The notes under the pieces were generated by a model. It saw nothing but the letters and a program-made list of their open reading frames with translations. It was not told the origin of the DNA and ran no database searches. DNA of 64,000 nt from positions 62,001 through 126,000 of the forward strand of contig CAWEBZ010000014.1 of assembly GCA_963807425.1 (NCBI GenBank). The letters run 5' to 3'. The DNA is from VRUE01 sp963807425. Lineage in GTDB: Bacteria > Actinomycetota > Thermoleophilia > Solirubrobacterales > 70-9. Positions 17,338 to 25,604 of the stretch are shown here, piece by piece. Numbering within the stretch: the first letter of the stretch is position 1; each line of letters starts with the position of its first letter. Both the position numbers and the translations under genes were made by a program.

Positions 17338-19220
17338 TCTTCTTCCACTTCGGGTTCCGTCGATTCGGGCGAGGCCTTGCCCACGACCACGGTGACGGTG
17401 CTGCCTGGCTTCAGTTCCGCGCCCGGCGGCGGGAACTGGTCGGTGACGCGGCCGACCTGCGAGGGCACTTCGGTTTCCTGTTCCTGAACGGCGGGCTTCA
17501 GCCCCGCCGCGCGCAGCATTTCCACCGCGTCGGCGCGCAGCTTGCCGATCACGTTCGGCGCTTCGGCCGTCTCTTCGCCCCTGGAGACGACGATCGAGAC
17601 GGAGGAGCCGGCTCCGAGCTCGGAGCCGGCGTCGGGCGACTGCCGGATCACCTCGCCAGTGGGGGCCGAGCTCTCTTCTTCTTCGACGCTGGGAACGAAG
17701 CCGCGGCCGCGGATCTGCTGTACGGCGAAGGATCGCTGCGCACCCACTAGCACCGGCACCTTGGCCAGCTTCGGCCCGCTGGAGACGGTGAGGACGACAT
17801 CGGAGCCGCGGGTCGCCGTCTCGCCGCCGCTGGGGTCGGAGTGGACCACGAGCCCCTCTTCGACGTTCTCGGAGTTGACGGTCTCGACCTGTGAGCCGAA
17901 GCCGGCCTCTTCCAGCGCGGTTTCCGCCTCGGCCCGGCTCAGGCCAGCCGTCGAGGGGACCTTGGCGCTGCCGGGACCGGCGCTGACCGTGAGTGTCACC
18001 TCGGGCTTGGAGCAGAAGAAGCTGAGGAAGGAGCAGTCGAGCTCCGCCTCCTTGCTGGGGGGCGAGGCCGCCGGGTCCTGCTCGAGCACCGTGTTCTCGG
18101 CCGCTTCGCGCTCGACCCGGTTGACATCGCCGACGGCAAAGCCGTCCTGCTGCAGGAGGGCGATCGCCACGTTGAGCTGGTTGCCGGTGACGTTCGGAAC
18201 CTCGGTCGTGGTGTCGCGCGTCAGCATGAAGCCGATCAGAGCGCCGATCAAGACGGCGGCGGCGACCAGCAGCCAACGGCGGCGATTGCGCTTGCGGCGT
18301 GCCTCCTCCGGATCGTCCTCCGCCTCCGCGCCCTCCTCGGGGGTGGCGACGACCGGCGGCAGCGCTGCGAAGGCGGCCGTTCCGCCCCCGGTGGCACCTG
18401 GGTCGCGCAGCGCCGCGTCGAGCGCGGCGATGAAGGCGTCGGCACTCTGGAAGCGCTGCCCGGGATCCTTCTCCAGCGCCCGCATCACCACCGCGTCGAG
18501 AGCCGGGGTGACCTTCGGATTGATCGAGCTGGGGCGCTGGGGCGCCACGGAGACCTGTTTCATCGCCACCGCGACGGCGCTTTCGCCCTCGAACGGCACC
18601 CGGCCGGTGAGGGCCTCGTAGAGCATCACCCCGACCGAGTAGAGGTCGGAGACCGCGGTCACGTCCATTCCCTGCGCCTGCTCGGGCGAGAGGTAGTGCG
18701 GAGTGCCCATCACCGAGCCGGCCTGGGTGATCTCCGAGACCCCGGCGCGGGCGATGCCGAAGTCGGTCACCGTCGCCTTGCCATCGGCGTCGACGATCAC
18801 GTTCTGCGGCTTCAGGTCGCGGTGGACGATCCCGTGGCGGTGGGCGAAGCGGGCCCCCTCGAGCACCTGCCGGATCAGCTTGACCGCTTCCTCGATGCCC
18901 AGACCGGAGTCGATCAGCTGCTTCAGCGAGCGGCCCTCGAGGTACTGCATCGCGATGTAGTAGGTCCCATCGACGTCGCCGCGATCGAAGACGGCGACCA
19001 CGTTGGGGTGCTGCAGGCCGGCGGCCGCCTCGGCCTCGCGGCGGAAGCGCTCGACGAACTCGCGGTCCTGGGCGAAGCGCGCGTGCAGGACCTTGAGCGC
19101 GACCCGACGCTGCAAATGGGAGTCGTCGGCGAGCCAGACGTCGGCCATCCCGCCGGAACCGATCCGCTGCAACACCCGGTAGCGCCCGTCAAGGACGCTG
19201 CCTTCGCTCACCTCAGGCAC
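17334..19220 (-). CDS. pknB: Ser/Thr protein kinase with four PASTA domains (PknB)
   Basis: The 628-residue growth and division kinase. Cytosolic kinase domain (about 12-275): GSGGMADVW (21-29), VALKVL, HRDLKPQN (133-140), DFG (153-155), LSPEQA. An acidic/basic juxtamembrane stretch leads to a membrane helix (about 316-335), then four PASTA repeats (about 340-417, 420-491, 492-560, 562-628) that in homologues bind muropeptides or lipid II. PASTA-1 carries an odd insertion with two cysteines (C396 and C403, around CSFLSFFC) that could form a disulfide. It sits between pbpA and ddl in the classic actinobacterial order. Confidence 0.95.
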   Translation of the reverse strand: MPEVSEGSVLDGRYRVLQRIGSGGMADVWLADDSHLQRRVALKVLHARFAQDREFVERFRREAEAAAGLQHPNVVAVFDRGDVDGTYYIAMQYLEGRSLKQLIDSGLGIEEAVKLIRQVLEGARFAHRHGIVHRDLKPQNVIVDADGKATVTDFGIARAGVSEITQAGSVMGTPHYLSPEQAQGMDVTAVSDLYSVGVMLYEALTGRVPFEGESAVAVAMKQVSVAPQRPSSINPKVTPALDAVVMRALEKDPGQRFQSADAFIAALDAALRDPGATGGGTAAFAALPPVVATPEEGAEAEDDPEEARRKRNRRRWLLVAAAVLIGALIGFMLTRDTTTEVPNVTGNQLNVAIALLQQDGFAVGDVNRVEREAAENTVLEQDPAASPPSKEAELDCSFLSFFCSKPEVTLTVSAGPGSAKVPSTAGLSRAEAETALEEAGFGSQVETVNSENVEEGLVVHSDPSGGETATRGSDVVLTVSSGPKLAKVPVLVGAQRSFAVQQIRGRGFVPSVEEEESSAPTGEVIRQSPDAGSELGAGSSVSIVVSRGEETAEAPNVIGKLRADAVEMLRAAGLKPAVQEQETEVPSQVGRVTDQFPPPGAELKPGSTVTVVVGKASPESTEPEVEEE

Positions 19221-19246
19221 TCTCTCTCCCTCCCTGTTTCGTCATC

Positions 19247-20704
19247 TCATTCGCCGTTCAAGATCGTTTCCGCCACCTCGCGGAAGATCGGCGCGGCGAC
19301 GTCGTTGCCGAACAGTTCGGTGCACTCGACCGTTGCCGCGATCGCGATCTCGGGATCATCGGCTGGCGCGAAGCCGATGAACCAGGCCTGGTTCTCTTCC
19401 GAGCCGCCGCCGCAGGACTCGTTGAAGGGGGTTTCCGCGGTGCCGGTCTTGCCGGCCACGGTGATGCCCGGGATCGCGGCGTTGGTGCCGGTGCCTTCGG
19501 TGACGACCCCCTGCATCGCGGTGTTCAGCTCCGCCGCCGTCTCCTCGCTGATCGGCTGACTGTACTCGGAGGGATCGAGGCTCTTCGTCACCCGCCCGTC
19601 GGGGTCGACCACGCGGCTCCAGATCTGCGGCTTCATCAGCTTGCCGCCGTTGGCGACCGCGGCCGCGACCTCCGCCATCTGCAGCGGCGTCACCGCCAGC
19701 CGCTCCTGGCCGAACGCCACCCGGGCCAGGTCGACCGGGTCCGATGGGCCGAGCAGCTCTTCTCCGTCGTAGATGCCGCTGGTCGACACCTGATCGGAAG
19801 GGAGGTCGATCGCCGGAGTCGAGTTGAAGCCGAAGCGGTCCATGTACTCGAACATCGTGTCCTGGCCGAGCTGTTCGCCCAGCTGGGCGAACCAGGTGTT
19901 GACCGAGTTGGTCAGCGCGGTGCTCAGGGGGATTTCGCCGAAGTCCTCGTTGTAGTCGTTCTGCAGCGGCTGACCCTGGACATCGATCGTCCCAGGCGCG
20001 TTGATCAGCGTCTCGGGGGTGATTGCGCCGCTGTCGAGACCGGCGGCGGCGGTCACCACCTTGAAGGTCGAGCCAGGCGGGTACTGGCCCTGCGTGGCCC
20101 GGTTGAACAGCGGCGTTTCGAGCTCGTTCGCGTTCAGCTTCCCGAGTTCGAGCGGCACGCGATTGGGGTCGAAGGGAGGATTCGAGGCGAGCACCCGCAC
20201 CCGGCCGCTCTGCGGCTCAATCGCCGCCACCGCGCCGAATCCCGCTTCGGCAAGCCCTTCTAGCGCCACCCGCTGCGCAGCCGGGTCGAGGTTGGTGACG
20301 ACGTCGTTGCCCTCCTGCCGCCGCCCGCGTAGCTCATCGAGGATCGAGGTGAACTCAGAGCTGTTGCCGATCAGCTCGTCGTTGTGGAACTGCTCGAACT
20401 CGCTGTCGCCCTGCTGGACGAAGCTGTAGCCGATCGGGTGGCCGTAGAGCGACCCCTCCGGGTACCTCCGCACGTAGCGCAGCGCGTCGCCGCTGCCCTT
20501 CGGCACGGAGCGGGCGATCACGGTGCCGTCGGCGGCGAGGATCCGCCCCCGCTCGATCTGCTGCTGCTGCAACAGCGGCCGCTTGTTCGCCGTCTTTTCC
20601 TTCAGCGCCTCGGCCTCGAAGACGGCCCAGTACGAGGTGAAGCCGATCAGCACCGCGAAGAGGACGACGACGAAGCTGAAGAGCTTGACGATCTGGCGGT
20701 TCAT
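19247..20704 (-). CDS. pbpA: Class B penicillin-binding protein (PbpA-like transpeptidase)
   Basis: Cross-links peptidoglycan in partnership with the SEDS polymerase encoded just upstream. 485 residues: an N-terminal signal anchor (about 8-27), a pedestal domain, and a transpeptidase domain with SxxK at 212-215 (STFK, catalytic Ser212), SxN at 267-269 (SVN) and KTG at 419-421. The short length and gene context match mycobacterial and streptomycete PbpA rather than FtsI. It overlaps rodA by 4 bp (ATGA), and 26 bp separate it from pknB. Periplasmic cysteines near the C-terminus (ESCGGG and VECTEL) may pair. Confidence 0.94.
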   Translation of the reverse strand: MNRQIVKLFSFVVVLFAVLIGFTSYWAVFEAEALKEKTANKRPLLQQQQIERGRILAADGTVIARSVPKGSGDALRYVRRYPEGSLYGHPIGYSFVQQGDSEFEQFHNDELIGNSSEFTSILDELRGRRQEGNDVVTNLDPAAQRVALEGLAEAGFGAVAAIEPQSGRVRVLASNPPFDPNRVPLELGKLNANELETPLFNRATQGQYPPGSTFKVVTAAAGLDSGAITPETLINAPGTIDVQGQPLQNDYNEDFGEIPLSTALTNSVNTWFAQLGEQLGQDTMFEYMDRFGFNSTPAIDLPSDQVSTSGIYDGEELLGPSDPVDLARVAFGQERLAVTPLQMAEVAAAVANGGKLMKPQIWSRVVDPDGRVTKSLDPSEYSQPISEETAAELNTAMQGVVTEGTGTNAAIPGITVAGKTGTAETPFNESCGGGSEENQAWFIGFAPADDPEIAIAATVECTELFGNDVAAPIFREVAETILNGE

Positions 20705-22032
20705 CGGCTCCCCAGGGCGAGATCGTCAGCCCGCACGCCGCCTGACGCCTGACGCCGGGCGCGGTCGGAGACCAGCAGGAGCAGTGCCAGCAGGACGAAG
20801 TTGGCGACGATCGAGCTGCCGCCGTAGCTGATGAAGGGCAGGGTGACGCCGGTCAGGGGGATCACCCGGGTGACGCCGCCGATGATCACGAAGGCCTGGA
20901 TCGCGAAGACGGCGGTCAGCCCGGTTGCCAGCAGCTTCGAGAAGCCGTCGTCGGCGAGCAGGGCGATCTTGAACCCGCGCGCCGCGATCAGGAGGTAGAT
21001 CAGAACCACCCCGCAGGCGCCGAAGAGGCCGAGCTCGTTGACGATCAGCGAGTAGATCGTGTCGGTCTGGGCCGCGGGCAGCAGGGCGTTGTCGGTGCCG
21101 GGAATCGTGATCAGAGCCTGGCCAAAGCCCTTGCCGAAGAGGCCGCCGTCGGCTTGGGCGAAGATCGACTGCAGGATCTGGTACCCGGTCCCTTGCGGGT
21201 GGGCGTAGGGGTCGAGCCAGATCTCGACCCGGTCATGGACGTGGGGCACGGTCGAGGCGAAGAACCAGGCGCCGAGCAGGAACATCGCCATTCCGATCAC
21301 GACGAACGAGAAGCGGCCCGTGGCGACATAGAGCAGCGCCAGGAAAGCAGCGAAGAACATCAGCGAGCTGCCGAGGTCGCGGATGAAGACGAGCATGAAC
21401 ATCGAGGCGCCCCAGACGACGAGCATCGGGCCGAAGTGCTTGAGCGGCGGCAGGGTCACCCCGAGCACCCGCCGGGCGCCGACGATCAGCACCTCGCGAT
21501 GCTCGCGCAGGTAGCTGGCAAGGAAGACGACCAGGCAGATCTTCGAGAACTCGGCTGGCTGGAAGGCGAGCGGCCCGATCTTGACCCCGAGGTAGGCACC
21601 GTTCACCTGCTGACCGATGCCGGGGAGCCGTGGTGCGAGCAGCAGCAGCAGACCAACGCCGGCGATCGTGTAGCGGTAGCGCTCGAGCACGTCGTAGTCG
21701 CGCAGGAAGTGGATGGTGAGGGCGAAGAGGACGAGGCCGAGCACGAACCAGTTGGCCTGGTCCCCGGCGAGGTCGGCGTCGATCCGGTAGACCATCACCA
21801 GGCCGAAGGCGGTGAGCAGGGCGACCAGCGGGAAGAGGTAGGGGTCGGCATCTGGCAACCGCAGGCGCAGGTAGATGTGCGTCGCCAGGCAAACCGCGAG
21901 GAAGTAGGCGCCGAAGGCAAGGCTGGCGTCGCCGAGGCGCGCGTTCTCCTGGGCGAAGACCGCGGCGAAGCCGGCGGTGAGCAGCAGGGCCACCGGCACC
22001 AGTGCCAGCAGCTCCCGGTTGCGTGCCGTCAC
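20701..22032 (-). CDS. rodA: SEDS-family peptidoglycan polymerase (RodA/FtsW)
   Basis: A 443-residue integral membrane glycosyltransferase of the shape-elongation-division-sporulation family, which polymerises lipid II into glycan strands. About ten to twelve hydrophobic helices; hallmark segments are YLGVKIGPLAFQPAEFSKIC, RDLGSSLMFFAAFLALLYVATG and the C-terminal GVTLPFISYGGSSIVANFV. Its pairing with pbpA by a 4-bp overlap, downstream of pstP and the FHA genes, favours RodA (elongation) over FtsW. Coupled to pstP by an ATGA-type overlap. Confidence 0.94.
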   Translation of the reverse strand: MTARNRELLALVPVALLLTAGFAAVFAQENARLGDASLAFGAYFLAVCLATHIYLRLRLPDADPYLFPLVALLTAFGLVMVYRIDADLAGDQANWFVLGLVLFALTIHFLRDYDVLERYRYTIAGVGLLLLLAPRLPGIGQQVNGAYLGVKIGPLAFQPAEFSKICLVVFLASYLREHREVLIVGARRVLGVTLPPLKHFGPMLVVWGASMFMLVFIRDLGSSLMFFAAFLALLYVATGRFSFVVIGMAMFLLGAWFFASTVPHVHDRVEIWLDPYAHPQGTGYQILQSIFAQADGGLFGKGFGQALITIPGTDNALLPAAQTDTIYSLIVNELGLFGACGVVLIYLLIAARGFKIALLADDGFSKLLATGLTAVFAIQAFVIIGGVTRVIPLTGVTLPFISYGGSSIVANFVLLALLLLVSDRARRQASGGVRADDLALGSR

Positions 22033-23207
22033 CGGACTCCTTGGGATTCTTCGATGTCTTCGATCAGCGAGGCCGCGTCGTCGCGGGAACGGAGGTCGTG
22101 GCCGATGACCGCATCACTCCGGCGCTGGGGCAGCGACTCGGTCTGGATCGGGCTCGCGTAGCGCTCCTGGTAAAGCTCGAGACCGAGTGGCAGGTCGTAG
22201 GGCAGGCCGCGATAGAGGGAGACGCGGCCGGCATCGTCGGTGCCAAGGAACCAGATCTGGCGGTTGCCGTACCAGGCGCCGAAGGCGAGGGCACCGAGGA
22301 CGGCGCCGAGCGCGAGCGCCTTGGCTGCCCGCTTCAGGCCCCGGCGAGGCGGCTTCGCCTCGAGCTGCTGCTGCCGCTCACGGGCGGCTGCTGCGGCGGC
22401 CCGGCGCCGAACCTCGGTCGCGGTCAGTCCCGCCTCCTCGGCCGCGGATCCGATCAGCGTCGCGTCCTCCGGCTGGCGCTGCGGCGCGGCCGCGTCCTCG
22501 AGGCGGAAGGCGAGGGCGGTGATGTTGTCGCGCCCGCCGGCACGATTTGCCTCGTCGACCAAGGCGCGCACCGCCGCGGTCATCGAGCTGGCGCCGCCTA
22601 TCAGCGAGGCGATCCGCTCCTCGTCGAGCATTGTCGTCAGGCCGTCGGAGCAGAGCAGGAAGACGTCGCCGGGCGCCGCGGGAACCGTCTGCACGTCGAC
22701 CTCCACCTCTGGTTCGGGGCCGAGTGCGCGGGTGATGATCGAGCGCTGCGGATGGTCCTCGGCCTGGGCGTCGGTGAGCTGACCCTTGCGGCGCATCTCC
22801 TCGACCAGCGAGTGATCCCGCGTCAGCCGTTCCAGCTTGCCAGCGCGCAGGCGGTAGGCGCGGCTGTCGCCGACATGGCCGATCCCCACCTCTTCGCTCT
22901 CGGCGTTGACGATCGCCGCGGTAATCGTGGTCCCCATCCCCGCCCGCGAGGGATCGGCGCGGGCGAGCTCGTGGATCTGCCGGTTGGCCGTCGCGATCGT
23001 CTCGCGCAGGATCCGCTCGGGTGGTGCGGAGGGAAGGTCAACGTCGAAGGCGTCGGCGGCGGCCTTCGAGGCGACCTCGCCGGCCTGGGCGCCGCCCATC
23101 CCGTCAGCGACGACGAAGATCGGCGCGCGGACGAAGAACGAGTCCTCGTTGGCGTTGCGCTGGCGACCGGTATCGGTGCGGAAGGCCTGGTCGTCTATGC
23201 GCAGCAT
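22029..23207 (-). CDS. pstP: PP2C-family Ser/Thr phosphatase (PstP)
   Basis: Reverses phosphorylation by PknB-type kinases. 392 residues. The PP2C domain (about 1-235) shows GRQRNANEDSF, VVADGMGGAQAGEVAS with metal-binding Asp, GHVGDSRAYRL, LLCSDGLTTML and GGRDNITALAF. A basic linker leads to a membrane helix near residues 300-317 and a short extracytoplasmic tail of about 75 residues, which is the PstP architecture. It overlaps rodA by 4 bp and lies 6 bp after fhaB. Confidence 0.95.
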   Translation of the reverse strand: MLRIDDQAFRTDTGRQRNANEDSFFVRAPIFVVADGMGGAQAGEVASKAAADAFDVDLPSAPPERILRETIATANRQIHELARADPSRAGMGTTITAAIVNAESEEVGIGHVGDSRAYRLRAGKLERLTRDHSLVEEMRRKGQLTDAQAEDHPQRSIITRALGPEPEVEVDVQTVPAAPGDVFLLCSDGLTTMLDEERIASLIGGASSMTAAVRALVDEANRAGGRDNITALAFRLEDAAAPQRQPEDATLIGSAAEEAGLTATEVRRRAAAAAARERQQQLEAKPPRRGLKRAAKALALGAVLGALAFGAWYGNRQIWFLGTDDAGRVSLYRGLPYDLPLGLELYQERYASPIQTESLPQRRSDAVIGHDLRSRDDAASLIEDIEESQGVR

Positions 23208-23213
23208 CGGCGT

Positions 23214-23687
23214 TTACGCCTGCTCCTCGTATCTGAATTCCGTGTCGCCGATCCGTACGACGTCGCCGTCGATCATCTCCGCCTCGCCCTTCAGCGTCGC
23301 GTCGTTGAGCAGGGTGCCGTTGGTTGAGTTCATGTCCTCGACATAGGTGCGGCCGTCACGGGAGAAGATCCTTGCGTGCAGACCGGAGGCATAGCGGTCA
23401 TCGATCCGCACGTCGGCCTCCGAGGAGCGGCCGATCGAGAGGCCGCCGATCAGGTCGAAGCGCTCGCCGCCCTCGAGCCCGCCCCCACGCTCGGCGATCA
23501 ACCAGGCGTCGCCCGCACCGCCAGGGGACGCGAAGGCAGGGGCGTGGTGGAACCCGGTTGCATCGGGGGCCGGGGAGACCGTGCGGCGCAGGTCCTTGAG
23601 CGCGCTGCGGGCGATGAAGAGCAGGAAGAGGTAGAGGACGGCGAGGAAGCCGAACTTCAGAGCGACGGAGATCGGGTCGTAGTCCAC
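23214..23687 (-). CDS. fhaB: FHA-domain membrane protein (FhaB/FipA-like)
   Basis: A 157-residue protein with one N-terminal membrane helix (about 10-28) and a C-terminal FHA domain (about 75-157) containing GGLSIGRSSEADVRID, SGLHARIF and VEDMNSTNGTLLN, the residues that bind phosphothreonine. FhaB homologues dock to phosphorylated kinases and PBPs and help recruit the cell-wall machinery. The start is GTG at 23687; 15 bp separate it from fhaA. Its place directly before pstP is the conserved actinobacterial order. Confidence 0.92.
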   Translation of the reverse strand: MDYDPISVALKFGFLAVLYLFLLFIARSALKDLRRTVSPAPDATGFHHAPAFASPGGAGDAWLIAERGGGLEGGERFDLIGGLSIGRSSEADVRIDDRYASGLHARIFSRDGRTYVEDMNSTNGTLLNDATLKGEAEMIDGDVVRIGDTEFRYEEQA

Positions 23688-23702
23688 GCGACTAGGAGAC
23701 TC

Positions 23703-24479
23703 TCACTGCTCGATGTCGAACAGGAAGGTCGTGGTCCCCACGGTGACCTGGTCGCCGGGGCTGAGGCGGGTCGAGGACACGCGCCGGCCGTTCACCTTGA
23801 CGCCGTTGGTGGAACCGAGGTCGGCGATCGTCCAGTCGCCGCTGGAGGCGCGGCGCAGCTCGGCGTGGCGGCGCGAGACGTTGGGGTCGCGCAGCACGCA
23901 CTCGGCCTCCTTCGAGCGGCCGATCGTCGCCCGTGGGCCCTCCAACACGTAACGGCGGTCATCGAGCGATACGACTGCGCGGGTCGCAACCATCGCCTCG
24001 GCGCGTTGGGCGGGATTCTTGGCCGGCTCGGGAGACTGGTCACGCACCGCGGAGTAGACCATCGTGTGGCCCTCCTCCCCCTGGCTCGGGCTCTCCCCCT
24101 CGCGCACCGGCGGCTTGACCAGGCGGGTCTGGATCCCGAACTCGCCGAGGCGCAGCCGCTCGTCGGTCTTGAACTCGACCGCGGGCCGGGTCAGCAGGTC
24201 ATAGCTGCGACGGCGAGCGTGCTCCAAGAGGTACCCCGACAGCTCCTGCTCGAGCGAGCGCTCGTAGCCCTCGAGCTTGACCCGGTCCTTTTTCGAGAGG
24301 AAGACCGTGTACTCGTTGGGAACGTAGACCCGCGCTACCCCGGCCGTCTTGTGGGCGTCCATTTCCTTCGCCAGCTTGCGGGCGAGCTCGACCGGCTGCA
24401 CCTCGGAGCTGAAGGCGCGGCTGAAGACCCCCTCGACAAGGCCTTCGATCCGACTCTCGAGGTTGCGTAGAACGCTGAT
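23703..24479 (-). CDS. fhaA: FHA-domain protein with DUF3662 domain (FhaA-like), apparent ATC start
   Basis: A 258-residue soluble protein: DUF3662 domain (about 1-115) and a C-terminal FHA domain (about 170-258, ATIGRSKEAECVL, SRRHAEL, LGSTNGVKVNG). FhaA reads phosphothreonines on cell-wall proteins such as MviN in mycobacteria. The first ATG, GTG or TTG in frame is GTG 24401, but the family N-terminus (SVLRNLESRIEGLVEG then VFSRAFSSEV) continues 26 codons further up to an ATC at 24479-24477, which stands 6 nt after AAAGGAG. No other start codon exists in that stretch, so an AUC start is the best reading; a sequencing error is the alternative. Confidence 0.85.
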   Translation of the reverse strand: MSVLRNLESRIEGLVEGVFSRAFSSEVQPVELARKLAKEMDAHKTAGVARVYVPNEYTVFLSKKDRVKLEGYERSLEQELSGYLLEHARRRSYDLLTRPAVEFKTDERLRLGEFGIQTRLVKPPVREGESPSQGEEGHTMVYSAVRDQSPEPAKNPAQRAEAMVATRAVVSLDDRRYVLEGPRATIGRSKEAECVLRDPNVSRRHAELRRASSGDWTIADLGSTNGVKVNGRRVSSTRLSPGDQVTVGTTTFLFDIEQ

Positions 24480-24539
24480 CTGTGGCTCCTTTCGCGAGCG
24501 ACGACGAGCGCTCGGGTGACGGGAAAACCGGCTCGAATC

Positions 24540-25565
24540 CTACGGGAGCAGGGCCCCGTGACCGACCGCGAGCCAAGTCCCCAGCATCGCCGCGGCCGCA
24601 ACCGCGCCGAGTCGGAGCGACAGCGAATGCCCCTGCCGGCGAGGGTGGTCGGCGAGCAGGTCGAGTGAGCTCTCGATCGACGTCCCAAGCTCCTCGAGCG
24701 ACGGGCGGCGATCTGGGCGTGACTGCAGGCAGTCGTCGATCGCGCTGCTCAGCTCGCGCGGCAGGCCCGGGCGAAGCCGGCGCAAGGGGCGGTGGCGGCC
24801 GCCGATCGCCCGGGCGGTCGCGGCCGGAGTCATGCGGCGATTGGGGTTCTCGCCGCTCCAGCACTCATAGAGGGTCAGGGCCAGCGAATAGACGTCGGCC
24901 TCCGGACCAGCGATGCGCCCCTCCGCCTGCTCGGGAGACATGTAGGCGAGCGTGCCGACCACGTCTCCGGGGGCAGTCAGCGCGGTCGCGTCGGCGAGCC
25001 GGGCGACGCCGAAGTCCATCAGCTTGGCCCGCGGCTCTCCCTCCTCAGTGACGAGGACGTTCTGCGGCTTGATGTCGCGGTGTACTACCGCCCGGGCGTG
25101 GGCATGGTCGAGCGCCTCGCAGAGATCGGCGCCGATCTCGCCGATCTCGCGATCGCTGAGCGCGTCTTCGCGGCTGAGCTGGGCCAGGGTCGAGCCGTCG
25201 ACGAGCTCGGTGACCAGCAGCGCGTTGCCTTCCTCCTCGCCCATCTCGTAGAGGGTGACGATCCCGGGGTGGTTGAGCCGTGCCGCGGCCTGCGCCTCGC
25301 GCAGCACCCGCTTGCAGCCCTGGGCGCTGCCGGACTCGATCGCCTTGACGGCAACCGAGCGCTCCAGCCTGCCGTCCCAGGCCTCGTAAACGACGCCGAA
25401 GCCGCCGCTGCCGATGCGACGCTCGATCAAAAAGCGGTTGAGGACGAGGGAACCGACCAAGACTCCTTCGAGTTCGCTCCGTGGCGCCGCTCTCCTGCGC
25501 ACGGTATCGCCCAAAAACGCCACGTTTTGCTGGGAGTTTGGCGCGACGACCTCGCCAGCGTTCAT
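24540..25565 (-). CDS. Ser/Thr protein kinase, short membrane form
   Basis: A 341-residue Hanks-type kinase with N-terminal extension (about 1-40), kinase domain (about 42-300: GSGGFGVVY, VAVKAI, HRDIKPQN, MDFGVA, MSPEQA) and one C-terminal hydrophobic helix (about 316-335) that ends almost at the stop codon. There is no extracytoplasmic sensor domain, unlike the other two kinases in this window, so it may sense through partners. The ATG at 25565 has GGAGAG upstream. It begins the fhaA-fhaB-pstP-rodA-pbpA-pknB-ddl run, 60 bp before fhaA, and is divergent from the CARDB protein gene. Confidence 0.87.
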   Translation of the reverse strand: MNAGEVVAPNSQQNVAFLGDTVRRRAAPRSELEGVLVGSLVLNRFLIERRIGSGGFGVVYEAWDGRLERSVAVKAIESGSAQGCKRVLREAQAAARLNHPGIVTLYEMGEEEGNALLVTELVDGSTLAQLSREDALSDREIGEIGADLCEALDHAHARAVVHRDIKPQNVLVTEEGEPRAKLMDFGVARLADATALTAPGDVVGTLAYMSPEQAEGRIAGPEADVYSLALTLYECWSGENPNRRMTPAATARAIGGRHRPLRRLRPGLPRELSSAIDDCLQSRPDRRPSLEELGTSIESSLDLLADHPRRQGHSLSLRLGAVAAAAMLGTWLAVGHGALLP

Positions 25566-25604
25566 ACTCTCCGGCCAGCCAACCAGCTTTGGAGAGCTAT
25601 TTCC

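Noticed and set aside
17338..18276. Open frame extending ddl copy 1 upstream through pknB
   Set aside because: Arg/Pro/Gly-rich shadow translation of pknB; the ATG at 17337 gives the conserved Ddl N-terminus and an ATGA overlap.
24199..24864. Minus-strand open frame overlapping fhaA and the short kinase
   Set aside because: Out of frame with both conserved proteins and of low-complexity composition; considered as evidence for a frameshift fusing kinase to fhaA, but both genes keep intact ends.
24792..25604. Open frame extending the CARDB protein gene about 270 codons upstream
   Set aside because: The extension is antisense to the kinase gene and lacks any domain; the GTG at 25605 has a ribosome site and starts just before the membrane helix.
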